Below, piece by piece: positions 6,463 to 13,460 of a DNA stretch of 26,090 nt. The DNA is from Sabulitectum sp036743055. Lineage in GTDB: Bacteria > Fermentibacterota > Fermentibacteria > Fermentibacterales > JCC-6. Under the pieces are notes generated by a model. The model made no database searches. It was not told the origin of the DNA and saw only the letters and a program-made list of their open reading frames with translations. Position 1 is the first letter of the stretch. Every line of letters starts with the position of its first letter. Where the stretch lies: assembly GCA_036743055.1 (NCBI GenBank), contig DAINQE010000034.1:1-26090 (forward strand), read 5' to 3'. The translations under genes were made by a program, and so were the position numbers.

Positions 6463-7140
6463 TTACAGCTTCAGATATGTACCGATCCTTACATAGGGGC
6501 CGGAGAAATCCACTTCGAAATCGTCGCTGTATTCCGTGTCGAAGCTGACACTGCTGAACCTGTAGCCACCCTCCACTCCGAAGACAATGGGCAGCCCCAG
6601 GAATCCCCCTGATTCGCCGTCCAGCCTGACACCTGCGGTGAATCCCGGGCCGCTTGCGGACTCGGATGAAGCGGTGTTCGGGGTATCCATGCTCCTGGTT
6701 ATGGAAACGAAGGTGGGTCCTCCTCCAACGGATATCGCTCCCAGCTTGTAGTAGCAGGCCAGCTCTATGTTGGTGGCAGCGTCCTCCATTGCCACCACAT
6801 CCTCGTCTCCGGAGCCGAACAGGAACAGAAGCCCGCCGGTGAGGATGCCGGTAATGGCATAGCCGAAGGGGTCGTAGTCATCCTCGTACACACCATGGAA
6901 CCTGCTCACCGAAACGGCGCCCCTGAGCCTGAGCTTGTCTGAAACGTCACCAAGGGCCTCGATCCCGCCTGTCCATGTTGTTCCGTCGAGATTGTAGTCT
7001 ATGCCGCCCTCTTCCAGAAGGTCAGCGTAGTCCTTTTCGTCCCCCATTGAGGGCCAGCTGCCGTCGAATGTAAACCCAATTCTGAATGAGGAGCCCTGGA
7101 GAACCGCCAGGGCCAAAAATGCGGTAAGTGCGCCCATCAC
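6463..7140 (-). CDS. Outer-membrane beta-barrel-like protein
   Basis: About 225 residues with a short signal-peptide-like start (MGALTAFLALAVLQG). Alternating polar/hydrophobic strands follow, many ending in aromatics (RIGFTFDGSW, LACYYKLGAISVGGG, GVEGGYRFSSVSF), and the terminal strand YVRIGTYLKL resembles small outer-membrane barrels of the OmpW/opacity type. The last residue is Leu rather than the usual Phe. It overlaps the upstream lipoprotein stop: GTG at 7140 or the ATG at 7137 are both possible starts. Probably cotranscribed with that lipoprotein. The fold is inferred from strand pattern only and the ligand is unknown. Confidence 0.7.
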   Translation of the reverse strand: MMGALTAFLALAVLQGSSFRIGFTFDGSWPSMGDEKDYADLLEEGGIDYNLDGTTWTGGIEALGDVSDKLRLRGAVSVSRFHGVYEDDYDPFGYAITGILTGGLLFLFGSGDEDVVAMEDAATNIELACYYKLGAISVGGGPTFVSITRSMDTPNTASSESASGPGFTAGVRLDGESGGFLGLPIVFGVEGGYRFSSVSFDTEYSDDFEVDFSGPYVRIGTYLKL

Positions 7141-7621
7141 CTGTTCACCTCCAGGACCTGGACCTCCATGCGATCGCCGTCCAGGTAGATCTCCACATTG
7201 TAAAGCCCGTTCTCAGGGTATTCGCCATCGTCATCCATCAGGTCCCATGTGACGGTATGCCCTCCCGCTTCCTCCTCCTGGGCGTCAACCAGCGTTCGCA
7301 CAAGACCCATGTAGCTGTCTGTAACAATGACCTCCACCGTCCCCCCTGCAGCGAGGGTATAGGTGATGTCCACCGGACCTTCAACGGTGTCGAACGGATA
7401 GCTGGAGTCAAGGCAGGCCATGAACAGCAGCAATAGTGTAACCANNNNNNNNNNNNNNNNNNNNNNNNNNNNNNNNNNNNNNNNNNNNNNNNNNNNNNNN
7501 NNNNNNNNNNNNNNNNNNNNNNNNNNNNNNNNNNNNNNNNNNNNTCGAACGGATAGCTGGAGTCAAGGCAGGCCATGAACAGCAGCAATAGTGTAACCAG
7601 CATAAACCTGAGTTTCATCAT
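7137..7621 (-). CDS. Small lipoprotein with FlgD-like Ig domain, interrupted by an assembly gap
   Basis: As assembled, the gene is cut by 100 Ns. The sequence on both sides of the gap is identical for 55 bases, and collapsing the duplicate restores one frame of about 108 residues. That frame starts at the ATG-ATG at 7621/7618 (GAGGA upstream), runs through a signal peptide ending LLLLFMAC with a lipobox-like cysteine, and ends at 7137. The mature part resembles a FlgD-type Ig fold: TVEVIVTDSYMGLVRTL, then GGHTVTWDLMDDDG and NGLYNVEIYLDGDR. Such domains are common near the C-termini of exported proteins in FCB bacteria. It is likely anchored to a membrane and shares an operon with the barrel-like protein at 6463-7140. 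Confidence 0.75.
7445..7544. other. Scaffold gap (100 N)
   Basis: Exactly 100 undetermined bases. Bases 7390-7444 and 7545-7599 are identical, so the two contigs overlap and the gap is artificial. The true locus is probably 155 bases shorter here. Confidence 0.97.
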
Positions 7622-7652
7622 TAATTCCTCGCTTTCTTTCGTTCCCTTCCTA

Positions 7653-7680
7653 TTTATAAGATAAAGCGTTTTGGATGCAA
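7653..7680 (-). promoter_or_regulatory. Predicted promoter of the lipoprotein/barrel operon
   Basis: Minus-strand -35 TTGCAT (7680-7675) and -10 TATAAA (7658-7653) with a 16-base spacer, 32 bases upstream of the start codon. It lies in the 154-base divergent space shared with the sensor kinase gene at 7776, for which I see only a weak plus-strand promoter. Confidence 0.55.
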
Positions 7681-7775
7681 GGTCTTCAACGGAAGCTCCT
7701 TCTTGACTCGGCACCGGGAATGTTGCATTAACGAAAAACTCGTAATTTGCAGGGGCACTATCCAATGGGGGCGGT

Positions 7776-9758
7776 ATGATCACTCTTGAAGACCTTTTCT
7801 CCCTTATAGAGGGTACCTTCGATTTCCTTCTTGTGGCCGATGACAACGAGAAGATCCACTATGTGAGCCCTCTCATGAAGAAGGTGTGCTCTCCCTCGGG
7901 GGCCAATGTGCTGGGCCTTCATCTGGACGAACTTCTCGAAGGAAAATCCCTCAGGTCTTTCCGGAAGGCCATGAACAAGGTAAAGAGCGGCAGCCGAGGT
8001 GTGGTGGCGGTGTTCTCCACGGGAACCAGCGGTTCCGTTCCCATACCCATGAAGGTCGGCTACACCAGGAGCGTCACAGGAGGTCTTTACCTGATCTTCG
8101 GGATGCAGGCGGACTCCCTGAGGAAAATGGACGACTGGGAGAAGGAAGAGAGGGTCAAGGAGCTCTCATGCCTCTACTCCGTGGCGGAATGGATCGAGGT
8201 TTCCGCGACGATCCACGACTTCTTCACGAAACTGCCCCCTTTCCTCGCAAGGGGCATGAGGTATCCCGATGAAGCTACTGTCTACTCGTGCTATCAGGGA
8301 GTGGAATACGGTCAGAAGCCCGAAGCCGGCGACTACATCTCCGTACGCCTCTTCGTTACAGGGGAAGAGAAGGGAGAGATCAGGGTCGGGTATGTGAACC
8401 CCGACAGGGAACTCCTTCCTGAAGAGCAGAAGATGCTCAACGAGATCGGCAGGATGCTCAGCCTGGCCCTGGAGCGTAAGGAACTCAGGGAGAGGATAGC
8501 GCTGAAGCAGGGCGAAGAGGAGGAATACGCAGGGCGGCTGGCCCAGCTGGAGAAGGAGATAACCGACAAGGAAAGGGAGCTGGAGGCCCAGAAGCAGAGG
8601 CTCAGCACCGTTGATTCCTACCTCGACCGGGTGAACGAGACCATGGAGGAAAGCAGCCGAAGGCTGGAAACCATGTTCAGGGCCATCCCCGACAAGGTGC
8701 TCCTCATCGACCTGAACAGGAATGTGGTGATGAGCAACAGGGACGATATGGTGCCCGGGGAGAAATGCTACAGCACTTGCTTCAACAGGGATACCCCCTG
8801 TCCCGACTGCAGGCTCTCGAAAATTGTAAGGAACAAGACCCCGATAACCATCACCATCAGGGATGATGACAGGTATCTGGAGGTTCACGCCCTACCCGTT
8901 TACAACAGGGACGAGGAAGTGGAGGGAATCCTGGAATTCTACAGGGACGTAACCCTGGAGAAGACCTACGAACAGCAGATACAGCAGGCTGACAAGCTGG
9001 CCTCCCTGGGCCAGCTGGTCAGCGGAATAGGCCATGAGATAAACAACCCCAACCAGTTCATCCGGGGCAACATCAAGATCATGAAGCAGGCCCTGGACGA
9101 TATGCTGCCCATTGTGGACGAGTACTACCGGGAACACCCCGACCTTAAGATAGCCAGGCTGAAATACGCTTTCTTCAGGGAGCACATCATGACCCTGGTG
9201 GACGACATGGCCCACGGGTCCGAGAGAATAAAGAGCATCGTGGAAGGGCTCCGGGGGTTCGCCAGGAAGGACGAGGGGCTTCTGCTGGACAATGTGGACA
9301 TCAACACGCTCATCGGCGCAACTCAGCGGCTGGTCCAGAACGAGGTCCACAAGCACGGGGAGATAAAGCTGGAACTTTCGAATGAGGTGCGCTCCTTCCA
9401 GGGGAACTCCCAGAAGATAGAACAGGTGCTGGTGAACCTCATCGTGAACGCGGCCCAGGCCATACCCGACGACAGGAAGGGCCTGATCACTGTGAGCACT
9501 GAAATGGATGACGAGACGGTGGTGATAAGGATAGAGGACAACGGCAAGGGCATGGACGAGAAGACCATGAAGCAGATATTCGATCCTTTCTTCACCACGA
9601 AACGGGCCAAGGGAGGCACCGGGCTGGGGCTGGCCATCTCTTACAGGATCATTGAGGAGCATGGCGGCAGCATATCAGTGTCCAGCAAACCAGGTGAAGG
9701 CACCAGGTTCACCATCAGGATACCGGTAAATCAGGGCGGAAGCGAGGAGAGATCATGA
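7776..9758 (+). CDS. PAS-GAF-PAS sensor histidine kinase (NtrB/AtoS-like)
   Basis: 660 residues with no signal peptide or membrane helix, so a soluble sensor. Order: a PAS-like domain (about 8-110), a GAF-like region (about 125-235), a coiled coil (about 236-300), a second PAS (about 297-395), then the kinase core. PAS2 contains four cysteines, Cys331, Cys335, Cys342 and Cys345 (CYSTCFNRDTPCPDC). The core has the H-box with His420 (SGIGHEINNPNQF), N-box NLIVNAAQAI with Asn558, G1 DNGKGM, F-box DPFFTTK (603-609) and G2 GTGLGL (614-619). It autophosphorylates and should pass phosphate to the adjacent regulator, whose start overlaps its stop in ATGA. The cysteine cluster suggests metal, heme, Fe-S or thiol-redox sensing, but the signal is not known. 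Confidence 0.93.
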   Translation: MITLEDLFSLIEGTFDFLLVADDNEKIHYVSPLMKKVCSPSGANVLGLHLDELLEGKSLRSFRKAMNKVKSGSRGVVAVFSTGTSGSVPIPMKVGYTRSVTGGLYLIFGMQADSLRKMDDWEKEERVKELSCLYSVAEWIEVSATIHDFFTKLPPFLARGMRYPDEATVYSCYQGVEYGQKPEAGDYISVRLFVTGEEKGEIRVGYVNPDRELLPEEQKMLNEIGRMLSLALERKELRERIALKQGEEEEYAGRLAQLEKEITDKERELEAQKQRLSTVDSYLDRVNETMEESSRRLETMFRAIPDKVLLIDLNRNVVMSNRDDMVPGEKCYSTCFNRDTPCPDCRLSKIVRNKTPITITIRDDDRYLEVHALPVYNRDEEVEGILEFYRDVTLEKTYEQQIQQADKLASLGQLVSGIGHEINNPNQFIRGNIKIMKQALDDMLPIVDEYYREHPDLKIARLKYAFFREHIMTLVDDMAHGSERIKSIVEGLRGFARKDEGLLLDNVDINTLIGATQRLVQNEVHKHGEIKLELSNEVRSFQGNSQKIEQVLVNLIVNAAQAIPDDRKGLITVSTEMDDETVVIRIEDNGKGMDEKTMKQIFDPFFTTKRAKGGTGLGLAISYRIIEEHGGSISVSSKPGEGTRFTIRIPVNQGGSEERS

Positions 9759-11107
9759 AGAATGTCCTTGTTGTAGACGATGATGTGGCTGTAACCAACT
9801 ACTTCATGGTCTTCCTGATGCAGACCGAAAGGTTCGAACCCACGGTGGTCAACGATTCCCGGCAGGTGGAGGACATCATCTCCAGGGAGAAGTTCGATGT
9901 AATGATGCTCGACCTGGACATGCCCAACGTCAGCGGCATGGACATACTTGAGGTAATCAGGGCCAGGGGTATCAGCATCCCCGTGGTGATACTCACAGGG
10001 GCCAACGATGTGGACCTTGCGGTGCGAAGCATGAAGAGGGGTGCCTTCGACTACCTAACGAAGCCGGTGGACGACGATCAGCTGCTGGAGGTTCTAGATA
10101 ACGCCATAGAGCACGGCGCAATGAGCGAGAAGATCGACGAACTGGCAGAAACCCTCTCCCACGACGAACTGAGGAACAGGGAAGCCTTCGACCACCTCCC
10201 CACAAGGAACCAGGACATGATAAGGCTCTTCCACCACGCGGAGAGGGTGGCCAGGGGCGACCTGAGCGTTTTCATATGGGGGGAACAGGGAACGGGAAAG
10301 GAACACCTTGCCCGGGCCATTCACAAGGCGAGCCCCAGGGAGAGAGGCCCTTTCATCGCCGTAGATGGAGCTTCACACCAGCAGGAGGAATTCTCCGCTG
10401 AACTCTTCGGCCGTGAGAGGGACTGGGGCGGAAAGCATGAGGCAAAGCAGGGCTTCATCGAAGCCGCCGAGGGCGGTACGCTCTTCATAGACAATGTTGA
10501 ATGCCTCGGCCTTCCGGTTCAGGTCAGGCTGAAGAGGGTGATCCAGAACTCCGAGTTCTACAGGGACAACTCCACGGAGATAAGGAAGAGCGACCTGAGG
10601 ATAATTGTCTCCTCCACCAACGACCTTACCAGCATGGAGTACAGGGACTCATTCTCCAGGGACCTGCTTTATCATCTGATGGTGAACTCAATAAGGATCC
10701 CCCCCTTGAGGGACCGATCAGAGGACATTCCCCTCCTTGCGGAGCACTTCCTCCGCCAGGAACTGGAGCGGATGAACGGAAAGGCACGTTCTGTGTCCTT
10801 CTCAGACGACTTCATGGACCTTCTCATGCAGTACCACTACCCGGACAATGTGCAGGAGCTGCAGAACATCATTGCCGGAGCGGTGGTGGGAACCGAAGGT
10901 GACACCATCACCACCGAATCATTGTCGCCCTACATCAGGGAGAGGATAACACCGGGGGAGGTGGCCGGCGATTTCGTTCCGGCCAGCCTCAGGGAAGTAG
11001 TATCCGAACATCTGAGGAAAACCCTGGAATACTGCGGAGGCAACGAGAAACAGGCGGCGGAGCTGCTGGAAATCTCCCTGGACGAACTCAGGGAGCGCCT
11101 TTTCTAA
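9755..11107 (+). CDS. NtrC-family response regulator with degenerate sigma-54 activation loop
   Basis: 450 residues. The receiver domain has the acidic pair DDD at 8-10, phosphoacceptor Asp53 (MLDLDMPNVSG) and Lys103 (LTKP). A central AAA+ domain follows with Walker A GEQGTGKE (176-183) and Walker B FIDNVE (Asp246, then Asn247 where Glu is usual). The segment STNDLTSMEYRDSFSRDL is the sensor/arginine-finger region, and IPPLRDRSEDIPLL is typical of NtrC. A short Fis-like helix-turn-helix (about 411-450) ends the protein. Where family members carry GAFTGA after FGxEx, this one has DWGGKH and is one residue shorter. GAFTGA contacts sigma-54, so conventional activation is doubtful; it may act with sigma-70 or as a repressor. 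Cotranscribed with the kinase. Confidence 0.9.
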   Translation: MKNVLVVDDDVAVTNYFMVFLMQTERFEPTVVNDSRQVEDIISREKFDVMMLDLDMPNVSGMDILEVIRARGISIPVVILTGANDVDLAVRSMKRGAFDYLTKPVDDDQLLEVLDNAIEHGAMSEKIDELAETLSHDELRNREAFDHLPTRNQDMIRLFHHAERVARGDLSVFIWGEQGTGKEHLARAIHKASPRERGPFIAVDGASHQQEEFSAELFGRERDWGGKHEAKQGFIEAAEGGTLFIDNVECLGLPVQVRLKRVIQNSEFYRDNSTEIRKSDLRIIVSSTNDLTSMEYRDSFSRDLLYHLMVNSIRIPPLRDRSEDIPLLAEHFLRQELERMNGKARSVSFSDDFMDLLMQYHYPDNVQELQNIIAGAVVGTEGDTITTESLSPYIRERITPGEVAGDFVPASLREVVSEHLRKTLEYCGGNEKQAAELLEISLDELRERLF

Positions 11108-11118
11108 CCATCAGCCCG

Positions 11119-11487
11119 TTACCAGTCGGGAGTTCCGTTTTCCATGGCGCCATGGGAAGTTTCACAGGGGCACTCAAGCCGCCAGACGCCGCCATCCACG
11201 GTGTACCGGTACCGCCCGCCCTCCGGGCAGACCGCTGAGACCCCGGCTTCCTCAAGGGTGGATGGAAGGGATCCATTGGACGCCTGGTACATGAGGATGG
11301 AAGCCCCTGCTGTCTGCATGTTGGCCCTGCAGACCTCCATGCCGGCCCTGTCAATACCCGCTGTCAGATCAGGTGCATTGGCTGTTTCGATCTCCGATGC
11401 GGGTATGTTGATTGCCGGGTCGGTCTCCGGCTGGTTGCCGCAGCCGGCGAGAAGAACTACTGCAGCAAGCGTGAAAAGGTATTTCAT
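11119..11487 (-). CDS. Lipoprotein with pseudopilin-like C-terminal domain
   Basis: 122 residues starting MKYLFTLAAVVLLAGC, a lipoprotein signal with lipobox LAGC (Cys16). GGGGGAG lies about 7 bases before the ATG at 11487. The frame extends 30 codons upstream, but that part looks random. The mature part resembles the globular portion of type II pseudopilins and minor type IV pilins: CRANMQTAGASILMYQASNG, LPSTLEEAG, then CPEGGRYRY and a closing CPCETSHG. It lacks a prepilin peptidase site and N-terminal pilin helix, so it would be membrane-tethered through lipid. Four mature cysteines besides the lipidated one may pair. It is convergent with the response regulator, 11 bases away. Function unknown. 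Confidence 0.75.
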   Translation of the reverse strand: MKYLFTLAAVVLLAGCGNQPETDPAINIPASEIETANAPDLTAGIDRAGMEVCRANMQTAGASILMYQASNGSLPSTLEEAGVSAVCPEGGRYRYTVDGGVWRLECPCETSHGAMENGTPDW

Positions 11488-11554
11488 ATGATGACTCCCC
11501 CTGTTATGGTTCATACTGGAATGTAAGAAATCATCGAAAGGAAGCAAAGACGAG

Positions 11555-12778
11555 ATGGAGACAGGCGCGGTAACCATTCTCGGAACCCTTCTCCTTACGG
11601 GTTTCCTCGCGGGAAGAACAGCTTCAAGGATCGGCCTGCCGGAAGTAACCGGTTATATCCTCGTCGGTGTTCTTCTGAACCCGCAGGTCTCCGGGATAGT
11701 GTCATCGGACTTCGTGAGCGGTTCGGAACTGGTCACCAGCCTCACCCTGGCGGTTATCACCTTTTCGGTAGGGGCAAGCCTCTACATACCGGACATCAGG
11801 AAGGTGGGAAGGACCATCGGGCTGGTGGCCCTTTTCGAGGCCGAGATGGCAAACCTGTTCATAGCTCTCGGAATGGTTCTGCTGCTTCCGCTCCTGCTTC
11901 CCGGTTCGGCCCCCTACGCGATTCCCCTTGCTCTCCTGTTCGGCGCTCTGGGATCACCCACTGATCCATCCGCCACACTGGCCATTGCCCACCAGTACAG
12001 GTGCAGCGGGCCTGTATCCAGAACAGTCCTGGGAGTGGCGGCTCTGGACGACGGCATAGGCATGCTTAACTACAGCGTGGCGGCCTCTGCTGCGGCTGTG
12101 CTACTGGCCCACTCTTCCTTCTCCGCTGCCTCGGTGCTCTCTCCCCTTCTGAGGATAGCACTCTCCCTGGCCGCCGGGGGCGTTTTCGGAGGGTTCTTTG
12201 CCCTGCTTGAGAAGAGAAAGGTGGCCACAGGCGACTCGGCTATCCTTGCGCTGCTGCTGGGGACTCTCTACGCCTGCTACGGAGCGGCGGAACACCTGAA
12301 TGCAGACCCGCTCCTTGCGGTGATGACCATGGGTTTCGTGGTGGTGAACGCCGGTGAATGGTGCAGGACCATACCGGGAAAGGTCTCCGACAGGATCGAA
12401 GAGGTTGTTTTCATCCTCTTCTTCACGGTAAGCGGAATGCAGCTTGACTTCTCGGTGCTTGAGTCCTCTGCGCTGATCGTTCTGGCCTTCGTCGTTCTCA
12501 GGGCCGCAGGGAAGTTCGCAGGCACCGCCATAGGCGCTTCCATTGCGAAGGGTCCTGCTGCAGTAAAGAAATACACGGGCTTCTGCCTTATTCCTCAGGG
12601 AGGAATTGTCATAGGCCTTGCCCTGGTCCTCCATGCGCAGCCGGAGTTCTCGCCCTTTGCCGACACCCTGGTAAGTGTGATTCTGGGCACCGTGATAGTC
12701 CATGAGCTTATTGGGCCGCTGCTTTCCAAGTGGGCACTTCGAAAGGCCGGGGAGATCCCTCAGGGAGCCCCTTCATAG
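11555..12778 (+). CDS. CPA2-family cation/proton antiporter
   Basis: 407 residues, almost entirely hydrophobic, with about 12 membrane segments. CPA2 signatures are LPEVTGYILVGVLLNP near 28-43, GSPTDPSATLA (133-143) and ALDDGIG with Asp165-Asp166. The double Asp at the ion-binding site is the pattern of electrogenic CPA2 members such as NapA; single-Asp ND types are typical of electroneutral ones. The end contains CLIPQGGIVIGLA and VHELIGP. It lacks the C-terminal RCK/TrkA domain of Kef proteins, so it would not be NAD- or nucleotide-gated that way. Substrate is probably Na+ or K+. Its last 19 bases overlap the end of the opposing lipoprotein gene. Confidence 0.88.
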   Translation: METGAVTILGTLLLTGFLAGRTASRIGLPEVTGYILVGVLLNPQVSGIVSSDFVSGSELVTSLTLAVITFSVGASLYIPDIRKVGRTIGLVALFEAEMANLFIALGMVLLLPLLLPGSAPYAIPLALLFGALGSPTDPSATLAIAHQYRCSGPVSRTVLGVAALDDGIGMLNYSVAASAAAVLLAHSSFSAASVLSPLLRIALSLAAGGVFGGFFALLEKRKVATGDSAILALLLGTLYACYGAAEHLNADPLLAVMTMGFVVVNAGEWCRTIPGKVSDRIEEVVFILFFTVSGMQLDFSVLESSALIVLAFVVLRAAGKFAGTAIGASIAKGPAAVKKYTGFCLIPQGGIVIGLALVLHAQPEFSPFADTLVSVILGTVIVHELIGPLLSKWALRKAGEIPQGAPS

Positions 12779-13311
12779 AACACCCACTTAAGCCGTGACC
12801 AGGTGCACCTCTCCTTGACTTCTGAATAGTCAGTCCATTCACTGATCGACCAGACCCCGTCGGAGACCTCCACGGCGGAGAAAACGGCATCGCCTGCTGC
12901 GCGATAGCCTGTGAAATCGAAGAGCATGGCCTTTACGTCGAACTCGCATGATATCCTCATCCTGCTCGAGTCCTCCGGGAAAGGCTCCATGGAAACAACT
13001 TCCAGCTCGAGACTTATCGAGTCTGCGGCTTCGAACATGGCCTCCGCGAACATCAGCTCGGTGTCCAGGTACCAGACCGAATCCGGGTAGGAGGGGGAAG
13101 GCCCCCACCATTCGGCGGAATGTACATTGAAAACGAAGTCGTCGGTGAAACAGTCGGCGTAGTTCTCAAGGTTCATTTCATTGTAAGCTGTGGTAAACTG
13201 ATCCATTACATCCTGGCAATCCCTCTGGATAACCCCCGGTTCCGTGGGAGAACAGGCCGCTCCAGAGAAAACGATACTCCAGGATAGCGCGATAAGCGGT
13301 TTTTTCTTCAT
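12760..13311 (-). CDS. Lipoprotein with NTF2/SnoaL-like domain
   Basis: 183 residues. The signal peptide MKKKPLIALSWSIVFSGAAC ends in a lipobox with Cys20. The mature part looks like a cone-shaped NTF2/DUF4440 domain: a first helix DVMDQFTTAYNEMNLENYADCFTDDF typical of the family, a later ISLELEVVSMEP strand and a closing GVWSISEWTDYSE. These domains often bind small ligands or act as immunity or scaffold proteins; no catalytic residues stand out. AAGGA lies 7 bases before the ATG. Convergent and overlapping by 19 bases with the CPA2 antiporter. Confidence 0.72.
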   Translation of the reverse strand: MKKKPLIALSWSIVFSGAACSPTEPGVIQRDCQDVMDQFTTAYNEMNLENYADCFTDDFVFNVHSAEWWGPSPSYPDSVWYLDTELMFAEAMFEAADSISLELEVVSMEPFPEDSSRMRISCEFDVKAMLFDFTGYRAAGDAVFSAVEVSDGVWSISEWTDYSEVKERCTWSRLKWVFYEGAP

Positions 13312-13460
13312 TGTGATTCCTTCCGTTACACTTTATTTTGACTAGTCTCCCCCAGGTGCTTTTGTTTCACCAGCGAGGTGGAGCACTACCCCTGCAGAGG
13401 AAATCTGATTATCCTGAACTCATAGAAATGATCGGGAAACGGCATACGGAGGGAGATATC

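Noticed and set aside
7390..7599. True tandem duplication of a lipoprotein signal region
   Set aside because: The identical 55-base flanks around a 100-N gap are better explained by unmerged overlapping contigs.
8166..9662. Long antisense frames (240 and 256 codons) opposite the sensor kinase
   Set aside because: Caused by codon bias of the real kinase gene; predicted proteins are low-quality Val/Leu/His-rich strings.
13338..13460. 41-codon N-terminal extension of the FG-GAP protein
   Set aside because: No signal peptide or ribosome site there, whereas ATG 13461 has GGAGGGAG and a signal peptide.
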